Positions 1 through 6,058 of a DNA stretch of 6,195 nt are shown one piece after another; position 1 is the stretch's first letter, and every line of letters starts with the position of its first letter. Where the stretch lies: the NCBI GenBank assembly GCA_005240015.1, contig SBBV01000269.1, forward strand, positions 1-6,195. The letters run 5' to 3'. The position numbers and the translations under genes are program-made. The notes beneath the pieces are model-generated. The model saw nothing but the letters and a program-made list of their open reading frames with translations. It searched no databases and was not told where the DNA came from. Source of the stretch: Candidatus Odyssella thessalonicensis (GTDB lineage Bacteria > Pseudomonadota > Alphaproteobacteria > Bin65).

Positions 1-1591
1 AGCCAAGCGCGATTCGCTCACGATCGGGATGACGCAGTTCCCGGCGACGCTCAACCCGCTGATCGATTCGATGCTGGCGCGCAGCTACGTGCTGGCCATG
101 GTGCGCCGGCCGCTCATGACCTTCGATGCGAACTGGCAGCTCATCTGCATGCTCTGCACCGAGGTGCCGACCTTCGAGAACGGCCTCGCCAAGAAGGTCG
201 AGCTCGGCGACGGCAATATGGGCGTCGCCGTCACCTTCACGCTGCACAAGGACGCCAAATGGGGCGACGGCACGCCGCTCACGAGCAAGGACATCGCGTT
301 CACGGTCGAGGTGGGCAAGCATCCCAGGAGCGGCGTCGCCAGCACCGAGCTGTTCCAGCGCATCCAGAAGGTCGAGATCAAGGACGACCAGACCTTCACG
401 CTGCACGTCGACCGCATCACGTTCGACTACAATCGCTGGATCCTCGACATCCTGCCCGAGCATCTAGAGCGGAAGGCCTTCGCCGAGCCGGCCGACTACC
501 GCAACCGCACCCTCTTCGACCGTGATCCCACCAACAAGGGCCTCTATTCCGGCCCCTATCGCGTGACGCAGGTGGTGCCCGGCTCGCACATCGCGCTCGA
601 GCCCAACGAGAGCTGGTGGGGCAAGAAGCCCCACTTCAAGCGCGTCGTCGTGCGCGTGATCGAGAACACGGCGGCGCTCGAGGCCAACCTGCTCTCGGGC
701 GCCATCGACTATGTCGCCGGCGAGCTCGGGCTTTCGCTCGAGCAGGTGCTGGCGATGGAGGACCGGCTCAAGGACCGCTTCCGCTTCGTCTACAAGGCCG
801 GGCTCATCTACGAGCACATGGACGTGAACCTCGACCACCCGATCCTCAAAGACAAGCGGGTGCGCCACGCGCTGCTGCTCGCGATCGACCGCGCCAAGCT
901 CTCGGAGCAGCTGTTCAAGGGCAAGCAGCCCGTCGCGCACTCCAACGTCAACCCGCTCGACTGGGTCGCCAATCCCGACACGCCGAAGTACGGCTTCGAT
1001 CCCGAGCGCGCGAAGAAGCTGCTCGAGGAGGCGGGCTGGACCGAGCTGCGCGGCGGCATCCGCCACAACAAGGCCGGCGAGCGGCTCACCTTCGCGTTCA
1101 TGACCACGGCCGGCAACCGGACGCGCGAGCTGATCCAGCAGATCATCCAGAGCCAGTGGCGCCAGGTCGGCGTCGACGCGCGCATCCAGAACCAGCCGGC
1201 GCGCGTGTTCTTCGGCACGACCGTGACGCAGCGGAAGTTCGACGGCGTGGCGCTGTTCGCGTGGATATCGGCGCCGGAATCGGTGCCGCGCACGACCCTC
1301 CACTCGAAGCACATCCCGACGGCAGAGAACAACTGGTCGGGCCAGAACACGACCGGCTTCAAGAACCCGGAGATGGACAAGCTGATCGACCAGATCGAGC
1401 GCGAGCTCGACCGCGAGAAGCGGAAGGCGCTCTGGCACCGCCTCCAGGTGCTCTATGCCGAGGAGCTGCCGGCGCTGCCGCTGTTCTTCCGCGCCGACGG
1501 CTATGTGCTGCCGCATTGGCTCGAAGGCGTGGTGCCCACCGGGCACCAGTACACGAGCACGCTGTGGATCGAGCAGTGGCACGCCAAGTGA
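1..1591 (+). CDS. Peptide-type ABC transporter substrate-binding protein (family 5), 5' end off window
   Basis: Periplasmic solute-binding protein of the SBP_bac_5 (DppA/OppA) family, which captures peptides or similar amide ligands and passes them to the inner-membrane permeases. The frame is open from the left edge: 529 residues are visible, beginning AKRDSLTIG. Aligned to the complete paralog downstream, this is almost exactly the mature N-terminus, so only about 21 residues (the signal peptide) are missing. The ATG at 29 is an internal Met and not the start. The family signature WGDGTPLTSKDIAFT is at visible residues 87-101, and the C-terminal lobe ends in TLWIEQWHAK. A C-x-x-C pair (LICMLC, visible residues 49 and 52) is shared with the paralog and could form a periplasmic disulfide. 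Length, about 550 aa with the signal peptide, is normal for the family. The ligand cannot be read from sequence. Confidence 0.93.
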   Translation, partial: AKRDSLTIGMTQFPATLNPLIDSMLARSYVLAMVRRPLMTFDANWQLICMLCTEVPTFENGLAKKVELGDGNMGVAVTFTLHKDAKWGDGTPLTSKDIAFTVEVGKHPRSGVASTELFQRIQKVEIKDDQTFTLHVDRITFDYNRWILDILPEHLERKAFAEPADYRNRTLFDRDPTNKGLYSGPYRVTQVVPGSHIALEPNESWWGKKPHFKRVVVRVIENTAALEANLLSGAIDYVAGELGLSLEQVLAMEDRLKDRFRFVYKAGLIYEHMDVNLDHPILKDKRVRHALLLAIDRAKLSEQLFKGKQPVAHSNVNPLDWVANPDTPKYGFDPERAKKLLEEAGWTELRGGIRHNKAGERLTFAFMTTAGNRTRELIQQIIQSQWRQVGVDARIQNQPARVFFGTTVTQRKFDGVALFAWISAPESVPRTTLHSKHIPTAENNWSGQNTTGFKNPEMDKLIDQIERELDREKRKALWHRLQVLYAEELPALPLFFRADGYVLPHWLEGVVPTGHQYTSTLWIEQWHAK

Positions 1592-1619
1592 CGCGGGCCG
1601 TGCCGCGCTAGCAACGCCC

Positions 1620-3275
1620 ATGCGCGCGCAGGCCATCGCGCTGGCGGCGGCGATTCTCGCCGCCGCCGCGCCGGCTCAGGCGCAGACGCGCGACACGCTC
1701 ACCATCGGCCTTTCGACCTTCCCGACGAGCCTCCAGCCGCTGACCGGCGCCGAGCTCGTGCGCAACTACATCCTCGCGCTGGCGCAGCGCCCGCTGATGG
1801 CGCACGACGCCGAATGGAACCTCGTGTGCCTGCTCTGCACCACGGTGCCGACGTTCGAAAACGGCCTCGCGCGCGAGATCGACGTCGGCGACGGTAAGAA
1901 GGGCGTGGCGCTCACGGTCACGATCCGCCCCGATGCGAACTGGGGCGACGGCACGCCGGTGACGGCGAAGGACATGATCTTCACCAACACGGTGAAGAAG
2001 CATCCCGGCAGCGGCGTGGTCTCCGGCGAGTTCGACCGGCGCATCCTCAAGGTCGAGCAGAAGGACGAGAAGACCTTCACGCTCCACATCGACCGCGTCA
2101 CCTTCGACTACAACAACCTCGCCGGCTACCGCCTGCTGCCGGCGCATATCGAGGCCAAGGCCTTCGCCACGCCCAACGAATACGCGAAGCGCTCGGCCTA
2201 CGAGACCAGCCCCACGCTGCCAGGCCTCTGGACCGGGCCGTTCCGCATCGGTGAGTTCGTGACCAGCGCGCACGCCGTGGCGGTGCCCAACGAGGGCTGG
2301 CGCGGGATGAACCCGCACTTCAAGCGCATCGTTCTGCGCGTGTTCGAGAACACGGCCGCGCTCGAGGCCAATCTGCTCGCCGGCGGCGTCGACTACATCC
2401 CCGGCGAAGGCGGATTGACGCTCGACCAGGTGATCGCGCTCGAGGCGCGTCACCCGCAGCGCTTCCGCTATCTCTACAAGGAGACGACGAGCTACTCGCA
2501 TCTCGACGTTAACCTCGAGCACCCGGCGCTCCAGGACCGGCGCGTGCGCCAGGCGCTGCTGCTCGCCGCCGACCGCGCGGCGATCGCGCGCCAGGTCTAT
2601 GGCGGTAAGGTCGCGGTCGCGCACTCGAGCGTGAACCGCCTGCAATGGATGGCCGTCGACGACGTCAAGAAATATCCGTTCGATCCGGCCGCGGCGAAGC
2701 GCCTGCTCGATGCGGCGGGCTGGAGCGAGCTCAAGGGCGGCGTGCGCCACAACGCCAAGGGCGAACGCCTCACCTTCACCCTGGCGAGCGTCGCCGGCAT
2801 CAAGGCCAACGAGCTGGTGATGAGCGTGCTCGCCGGGCAGTGGCGGCAGGTCGGCATCGACGCGCGCATCCGCGGCCAGCCGGCGCGCGTCTTCTTCGGC
2901 GACACGCTGCAGCGGCGGAAGTTCGACGGCCTCGCCTTCTTCGGCTGGATCGTCTCGCCCGAGAGCGTGCCGCGCACGATCGTGCACTCGTCGATGATCC
3001 CCTCGGCCGCCAATGGCTGGCAGGGCCAGAACTTCACCGGCTATCGCAACCCCGAGATGGATACGCTGATCGACCGCATCGAGCGCGAGCTCGACAAGGG
3101 GAAGCGGCAGGCGCTCTGGCGGCGCTATCAGGAGATCTACGCCGAGGATCTCCCGGCCCTGCCGATGTTCTTCGGCGCGATCGGCTTCGTGATGCCGCCC
3201 TGGCTCGAGGGCATCCGCCCCACCGGCCACAGCGCCACCACGACGCTGTGGGTCGAGCAGTGGAGGGCGAAGTGA
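1620..3275 (+). CDS. Second, paralogous peptide-type ABC transporter substrate-binding protein (family 5)
   Basis: Complete 551-aa periplasmic binding protein, roughly 60% identical by eye to the protein encoded just upstream and collinear with it over its full length, so the pair is a diverged tandem duplication. I start it at ATG 1620 because this gives a textbook Sec signal peptide: MR, a hydrophobic Ala/Ile/Leu core, then APAQA with cleavage after Ala21. No in-frame alternative start fits, and the frame extending back to 1455 merely overlaps the upstream gene. There is no lipobox Cys, so it should be soluble. Landmarks are C70-x-x-C73, the family signature WGDGTPVTAKDMIFT at 108-122, a second-lobe segment around 290-320 (HLDVNLEHPALQDRRVRQAL), and the C-terminus TLWVEQWRAK. 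No Shine-Dalgarno is visible before 1620, so translation may rely on ribosomes finishing the upstream gene 28 bp away. Its ligand is probably related to, but not identical with, that of the first paralog. Confidence 0.95.
   Translation: MRAQAIALAAAILAAAAPAQAQTRDTLTIGLSTFPTSLQPLTGAELVRNYILALAQRPLMAHDAEWNLVCLLCTTVPTFENGLAREIDVGDGKKGVALTVTIRPDANWGDGTPVTAKDMIFTNTVKKHPGSGVVSGEFDRRILKVEQKDEKTFTLHIDRVTFDYNNLAGYRLLPAHIEAKAFATPNEYAKRSAYETSPTLPGLWTGPFRIGEFVTSAHAVAVPNEGWRGMNPHFKRIVLRVFENTAALEANLLAGGVDYIPGEGGLTLDQVIALEARHPQRFRYLYKETTSYSHLDVNLEHPALQDRRVRQALLLAADRAAIARQVYGGKVAVAHSSVNRLQWMAVDDVKKYPFDPAAAKRLLDAAGWSELKGGVRHNAKGERLTFTLASVAGIKANELVMSVLAGQWRQVGIDARIRGQPARVFFGDTLQRRKFDGLAFFGWIVSPESVPRTIVHSSMIPSAANGWQGQNFTGYRNPEMDTLIDRIERELDKGKRQALWRRYQEIYAEDLPALPMFFGAIGFVMPPWLEGIRPTGHSATTTLWVEQWRAK
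3262..3267 (+). promoter_or_regulatory. Strong Shine-Dalgarno at the end of the second binding-protein gene
   Basis: GGAGGG, formed by the Trp-Arg-Ala codons at the extreme 3' end of the binding-protein gene, lies 7 nt before the ATG at 3275 that overlaps the gene's own TGA stop (TGATG). The paralog's 3' end encodes Trp-His-Ala-Lys and lacks this sequence. It is well placed to drive reinitiation at 3275. Function is inferred. Confidence 0.5.
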
Positions 3276-3305
3276 TGGCGCCGGCCCTGCTCACGCGCCC
3301 GAAGC

Positions 3306-3414
3306 ATGTTGTCGTTCCCGCGACAGCAGGAACCCATGCTTCCGCCGCACGTCCTTCGCGCGAATATCGAGGCGGCGGCGCCGTGGGTCCCCGCTTTCGC
3401 TGGGACGACAAGAT
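3306..3414. repeat. Imperfect palindromic dispersed-type repeat (REP/MITE-like)
   Basis: The core arms 3310-3336 and 3384-3410 are inverted copies matching at 22 of 27 positions. The pairing extends outward to 3306 and 3414 (25 of 31). A nested 7-bp stem (CCGCCGC at 3342-3348 with GCGGCGG at 3372-3378) lies inside. The arm consensus resembles GTCNTTCCCGCGAAAGCGGGAA, a motif seen in short dispersed repeats of many proteobacteria, whose translations typically read like PAxAGxH and PAFAGxT. No transposase is encoded, so any mobility would be non-autonomous. It lies between the binding-protein and permease genes, where the transcript would fold into a long hairpin. Copy number in the genome cannot be judged here. 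Confidence 0.7.
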
Positions 3415-3418
3415 TTGC

Positions 3419-3424
3419 GAGGGG
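3419..3424 (+). promoter_or_regulatory. Ribosome binding site of the DppB-like permease
   Basis: GAGGGG lies 8 nt before ATG 3433 and 11 nt before ATG 3436. The spacing favours 3433 and argues against the upstream in-frame TTG at 3415, which lies before this site and partly inside the repeat. Confidence 0.6.
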
Positions 3425-3432
3425 CGCCGCGC

Positions 3433-4386
3433 ATGATGCGCTTCATCGTCATCCGCGCGCTCGAATCGCTGGTCGTGCTGGCGCTGATGTCGTTCGTCGT
3501 CTACGGGCTCATCGGCCTCATGCCGGGCGATCCCATCGACATCATGCTCGCGGGCGATCCCAACATGACGCCCGAGGACCGCATCCGTCTGCGCGCGCTC
3601 TACGGGCTCGACGTGCCGATCTACCAACGCTACTTCACTTGGCTCGGCGCGGCGCTCGGCGGCGATCTCGGCTACTCGCGCACCTTCAGCCGGCCGGTGC
3701 TCGAGGTGATGACGCCCTACCTCGGGCGCACGGCGCTTCTGATGTTCACCAGCTTCCTGCTCTCGGTGGCGATCGCGATTCCGCTGGGCCTCCTCGCGGC
3801 CGTGCGCCAGCGCCGCCTCGCCGACTACGGCATCAATCTCTTCTGCTTCGCCGGCAAGTCGGTGCCGCCGTTTTGGCTGGCGCTGATGCTGATCCTCGTC
3901 TTCGCCGTCGAGCTCAACTGGTTCCCGGCGGGCGGCATCGAGACGGTGGGCGCCAGCGGCTTCGTCGACCGCGTACGCCACCTCGTGATGCCGGTGGCGT
4001 GCCTCACGCTTCTGAACCTCGCCACGGTCGCGCGACTCATGCGCGCCGAAGCGATCACGGCGATGCGCCAGGACTACGTGCGCACCGCGCGCGCCAAGGG
4101 TTTGAACGAGCGGCGCGTGATCTGGGGCCACGCGATGCGCAATGCGCTCAATCCGGTGGTGACCGTGATCGCGCTCGAGTTCGGCACGCTCTTCTCGGGT
4201 GCGCTCATCACCGAGACGGTGTTCGCCTATCCCGGCATGGGCAAGATGATCTACGACGCCATTCTCGGAAACGACTACAACCTCGCGCTCGTCGGCCTGT
4301 TGTTCGCGACGCTGCTGGTGCTCGTCGGCAACCTCGCCGCCGACATCGGATATGCGGTCCTCGATCCGAGGATCAGCTATCGATGA
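3433..4386 (+). CDS. DppB/OppB-like ABC transporter permease
   Basis: Inner-membrane permease subunit of a peptide-type importer, forming the translocation pore with the DppC-like protein encoded next. The 317-aa length is usual for the family. The first transmembrane segment is at about residues 8-30, followed by the typical periplasmic LMPGDPI (29-35) and the helical segment PEDRIRLRALYGLD (47-60). Further hydrophobic segments are at about 100-124, 134-160, 184-200, 242-262 and 284-308. The cytoplasmic EAA-type loop that contacts the ATPase is at about 213-242 (QDYVRTARAKGLNERR, then RNALNPV). Other family marks are WFPAGG (163-168), TETVFAYPGMG (260-270) and the C-terminal DPRI. Start is chosen at ATG 3433 by its Shine-Dalgarno; ATG 3436 is also possible. 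The stop overlaps the next start by ATGA, so the two permeases should be made in equal amounts. Confidence 0.94.
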   Translation: MMRFIVIRALESLVVLALMSFVVYGLIGLMPGDPIDIMLAGDPNMTPEDRIRLRALYGLDVPIYQRYFTWLGAALGGDLGYSRTFSRPVLEVMTPYLGRTALLMFTSFLLSVAIAIPLGLLAAVRQRRLADYGINLFCFAGKSVPPFWLALMLILVFAVELNWFPAGGIETVGASGFVDRVRHLVMPVACLTLLNLATVARLMRAEAITAMRQDYVRTARAKGLNERRVIWGHAMRNALNPVVTVIALEFGTLFSGALITETVFAYPGMGKMIYDAILGNDYNLALVGLLFATLLVLVGNLAADIGYAVLDPRISYR

Positions 4387-5303
4387 CCGCCACCCTCGCC
4401 AAGGCCGAACGCCCGTCGCAGCGCAGCCGCGCGCTGGCGCGCTTCGTGCGCCACCGCGGCGCCGTCGTGAGCGCGTTCGTCCTCGTCCTCATCATCGTGG
4501 CCGCGGTGGCCGCCCCGCTGGTCGAAAGCTGGCTCGGCCACGGACCCAACGAGCCCGACCTCGGCAAGCGGTTCCAGGCGCCCTCCTGGGCCTATCCGCT
4601 CGGCACCGACGAAGCGGGGCGCGACGTGCTCCTGCGCCTCATGTATGGCGGGCGGGTCTCGCTTCTGGTCGGGCTCGTGGCGGCGCTGGCGTCGGCCTTG
4701 ATCGGCACGACCATCGGCATCCTCGCCGGTTACTATCGCGGCCGGCTCGACGCCTTCCTGATGCGGCTCACCGATTTCGTGATTGCGCTGCCGACGCTGG
4801 CGCTCCTCATCGTGCTGGCGGCGGTCGACCTCAAGAAGGTCGGCATCCCCGACAGCATCGCCTATTCCGAGGCGGTGAGCCTCTACCGCATCATCTTCAT
4901 CATCAGCATCGTGAGCTGGACCGGCGTGGCACGCCTCGTGCGCGGCGCCACGCTCTCGATGCGGACGCGCGAATTCGTGCGGGCGGCGGTCGCGCTCGGG
5001 GCGCCGGCGCGGCGCATCATCCTGGTGCACATCCTGCCGAACGTGGTCGGCCCGGTGATCGTGGCCACCACGCTCTCGGTCGGCGGCATCATCCTGCTCG
5101 AATCGGTCCTGAGTTTCCTCGGCCTCGGCATCCAGCCGCCGATCGCGAGTTGGGGCAACATGCTCTCGAACGCGCAGGAACTGCTGACCCAGGCGCCGCA
5201 GCTCGTGATCTACCCCGGCCTTGCGATCATGATCACCGTGATCGCGTTCAACTTCTTGGGCGACGGCCTCCAGGACGCGCTCGATCCGAGGGCGGGGGAG
5301 TAG
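4383..5303 (+). CDS. DppC/OppC-like ABC transporter permease
   Basis: Second inner-membrane permease subunit, 306 aa, partner of the DppB-like protein. The N-terminus is cytoplasmic and basic (residues 1-25), then a transmembrane segment at about 27-48, as in the OppC N-terminal domain. The hallmark LGTDEAGRDVLLRLMYGGRVSL is at 73-94. The core membrane segments are at about 95-117, 127-148, 170-186, 221-247 and 275-293. The ATPase-contacting EAA loop is at about 197-224 (REFVRAAVALGAPARRI). The family ending SFLGLGIQPPIASWGNML (244-261) and FNFLGDGLQDALDPR (289-303) is complete. The start ATG 4383 overlaps the preceding stop and has GAGG 11 nt upstream. The stretch at 149-169 (DLKKVGIPDS, then YSEAVSLYR) is longer than the loop I expect in classic DppC. 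No ATPase gene follows; the operon ends here against a convergent gene 24 bp away with no obvious terminator hairpin between. Confidence 0.94.
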   Translation: MTATLAKAERPSQRSRALARFVRHRGAVVSAFVLVLIIVAAVAAPLVESWLGHGPNEPDLGKRFQAPSWAYPLGTDEAGRDVLLRLMYGGRVSLLVGLVAALASALIGTTIGILAGYYRGRLDAFLMRLTDFVIALPTLALLIVLAAVDLKKVGIPDSIAYSEAVSLYRIIFIISIVSWTGVARLVRGATLSMRTREFVRAAVALGAPARRIILVHILPNVVGPVIVATTLSVGGIILLESVLSFLGLGIQPPIASWGNMLSNAQELLTQAPQLVIYPGLAIMITVIAFNFLGDGLQDALDPRAGE

Positions 5304-5327
5304 ATCGGACCCCGCGAGCCCAGCAGC

Positions 5328-5705
5328 CTAAACCGGCAAGATTGGAATTCCGTAGGCATTCATGCGTTCGTCGCGCGTTGCCAGCGTGAGGCCTTCGACC
5401 AGCGCCTGCGCCACGAGCATCCGGTCAAACGGATCGCGATGATGCAACGGAAGCTCTCCGAATGCGTGAGCGTGATCGGCGAGAACGGGCAACTGTTCGA
5501 CAGGCTGCTCGTCGAGCACGGCGCGAAAGGTTTTCGGCAGATCGAGTTTGTTCAACGAGGCCTTGAGGTGCATCTCCCAGATCGACACGACGCTGATGAA
5601 CTTCGCGTTCTCCGCGGAGCGCAGCACGGCGGCCACTGACTTGGTGATCTCGCGCGAACCTTCGAGCCACCAAATCAGCGTGTGCGTATCGAGCAGCAGG
5701 CGCAT
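5328..5705 (-). CDS. vapC: VapC-like PIN-domain toxin (type II toxin-antitoxin)
   Basis: 125-aa PIN-domain protein, in family terms a Mg2+-dependent ribonuclease that blocks growth when free of its antitoxin. The acidic residues expected at the catalytic site are visible: D6 in LLLDTHTLIWWL, E44 in SVVSIWEMHLK, D94 in RDPFDRMLVAQA, and D112 in LATRDERM. The DPFDR and SIWEM forms point to the PIN subgroup often annotated as VapC or PilT-like (COG3744). Length is complete and nothing looks broken. Its ATG (5703-5705) follows the antitoxin stop with zero spacing and no clear Shine-Dalgarno of its own, so it should be translated by coupling, which keeps antitoxin in excess. It is convergent with the permease operon. 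Base composition is lower in GC than the operon, consistent with acquisition. The RNA target cannot be predicted. Confidence 0.9.
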   Translation of the reverse strand: MRLLLDTHTLIWWLEGSREITKSVAAVLRSAENAKFISVVSIWEMHLKASLNKLDLPKTFRAVLDEQPVEQLPVLADHAHAFGELPLHHRDPFDRMLVAQALVEGLTLATRDERMNAYGIPILPV

Positions 5706-5942
5706 TCAGTCGATCATGCCGAGCGAACGCGCGATATCGTCCGGCAGTTCGTCGAAATCGGGCGCCATCCTGATCTTTCCCTTGAGCGCGCCCGGCTTCC
5801 ACTCGGCCTTTCCCGCGCCGATGGGCACGATTTTGGCAACAGGTTTGCCGGCCCGGCCAATGATCACTTCCTGGCCGGCCTCCACCTTGGCGATCAGCTT
5901 CGAGAGCTGCGCCTTTGCCTCCGAAATCGTCGTAATGACCAT
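5706..5942 (-). CDS. Phd/YefM-type antitoxin of the PIN toxin module
   Basis: 78-aa antitoxin. Residues 1-41 (MVITTISEAKAQLSKLIAKV, then GQEVIIGRAGKPVAKIVPI) are the standard Phd/YefM (prevent-host-death) fold, which binds DNA as a dimer and represses its own operon. The C-terminal 42-78 segment, with PDFDELPDDIARSLG, is the acidic flexible tail expected to wrap the toxin and cover its active site. The start is supported by GGAGGT 4 nt upstream. The TGA stop directly abuts the toxin ATG. It would often be labelled VapB when paired with VapC, though the fold is Phd-like and not the AbrB type. Regulation is probably by conditional cooperativity at the promoter upstream; this is inferred from the family. 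Confidence 0.9.
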   Translation of the reverse strand: MVITTISEAKAQLSKLIAKVEAGQEVIIGRAGKPVAKIVPIGAGKAEWKPGALKGKIRMAPDFDELPDDIARSLGMID

Positions 5943-5946
5943 GGCG

Positions 5947-5952
5947 ACCTCC
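5947..5952 (-). promoter_or_regulatory. Ribosome binding site of the antitoxin
   Basis: GGAGGT on the - strand, 4 nt before the antitoxin ATG (5940-5942). It is the strongest Shine-Dalgarno in the window and fixes that start. The toxin behind it has none, fitting higher antitoxin synthesis. Confidence 0.7.
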
Positions 5953-5959
5953 AGGCGAG

Positions 5960-5988
5960 AATCTAGTCTGGTCTGGTCTGGTCTTCAA
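5960..5988 (-). promoter_or_regulatory. Candidate sigma70-type promoter of the toxin-antitoxin operon
   Basis: On the - strand, TTGAAG (5988-5983, 4 of 6 to TTGACA) and TAGATT (5965-5960, 4 of 6 to TATAAT) are separated by exactly 17 bp. Transcription would begin near 5953, giving a very short leader that opens almost at the Shine-Dalgarno. The spacer consists of CCAGA repeats. An inverted pair, CCAGGC (5951-5956) and GCCTGG (5990-5995), brackets the promoter and could be an operator. All of this is by eye only. Confidence 0.4.
5962..5986. repeat. Short tandem pentamer repeat (TCTGG)
   Basis: Three perfect TCTGG copies (5967-5981) are flanked by one-mismatch TCTAG (5962-5966) and a degenerate TCTTC (5982-5986), read on the + strand. 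The tract makes up the spacer of the candidate antitoxin promoter. Confidence 0.75.
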
Positions 5989-6014
5989 GGCCTGGGCGGC
6001 GGCAAGACCCTTCG

Positions 6015-6030
6015 GGCGCCAAGCGGCGCC
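6015..6030 (-). terminator. Small GC hairpin downstream of the amidohydrolase gene
   Basis: GGCGCC, a 4-nt loop, and GGCGCC form a perfect 6-bp stem 28 bp past the amidohydrolase stop. No T-run follows on the - strand, so it is at best a weak or factor-assisted terminator, or part of a small intergenic repeat. The rest of the gap 5996-6058 shows nothing else recognisable. Confidence 0.25.
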
Positions 6031-6058
6031 TCCGGATGACGGGAGGAAATCCGCGCCG

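Larger units (their letters stand above)
3275..3436 (+). other. 53-codon bridging frame linking binding protein to permease
   Basis: A small frame begins at ATG 3275, inside the TGA of the binding-protein gene and 7 nt after GGAGGG. It ends at TGA 3434-3436, which overlaps both candidate permease ATGs (ATGATG at 3433-3438). It stays open through the palindromic repeat, and its product (MAPALLTRPK start, with VVPATAGT and FRWDD segments) looks like translated repeat sequence, not a folded domain. I do not claim a functional protein. The likely role, if any, is to carry ribosomes across the 157-bp gap and keep the permease translationally coupled. It could also be chance, since long open frames are common in GC-rich DNA. 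Confidence 0.35.

Noticed and set aside
1455..1619. N-terminal extension of the second binding protein to an ATG at 1455
   Set aside because: It overlaps the 3' end of the first binding-protein gene in another frame and would bury a good signal peptide inside the protein.
1608..3230. Long antisense open frame of 540 codons opposite the second binding protein
   Set aside because: It is composed mainly of Arg, Ala, Glu, Val and His with no recognisable domain. The + strand gene is certain, so this is a codon-bias shadow in GC-rich DNA. The 390-codon antisense frame opposite the first binding protein (464-1636) is rejected for the same reason.
3306..3414. Repeat as a CRISPR fragment or insertion-sequence end
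   Set aside because: There is only one inverted pair with no regular spacers, no transposase and no convincing target-site duplication. A REP/MITE-like palindrome explains it better.
3415..3432. TTG at 3415 as start of the DppB-like permease
   Set aside because: It lies before the Shine-Dalgarno and at the edge of the repeat. The added residues are not typical of the family N-terminus.
3306..4382. Upstream extension of the DppC-like frame back to 3306
   Set aside because: The extension runs through the repeat and the whole DppB-like gene in a different frame with Arg/Ala/His-rich nonsense. The true start is ATG 4383, overlapping the previous stop.
5304..5327. Possible bidirectional terminator between convergent operon and toxin gene
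   Set aside because: The 24-bp gap contains no inverted repeat or T-tract that I can find.
5425..5988. 187-codon - strand frame overlapping both toxin and antitoxin genes
   Set aside because: It is an out-of-frame shadow. The PIN toxin and Phd antitoxin frames have clear family motifs and account for this DNA.
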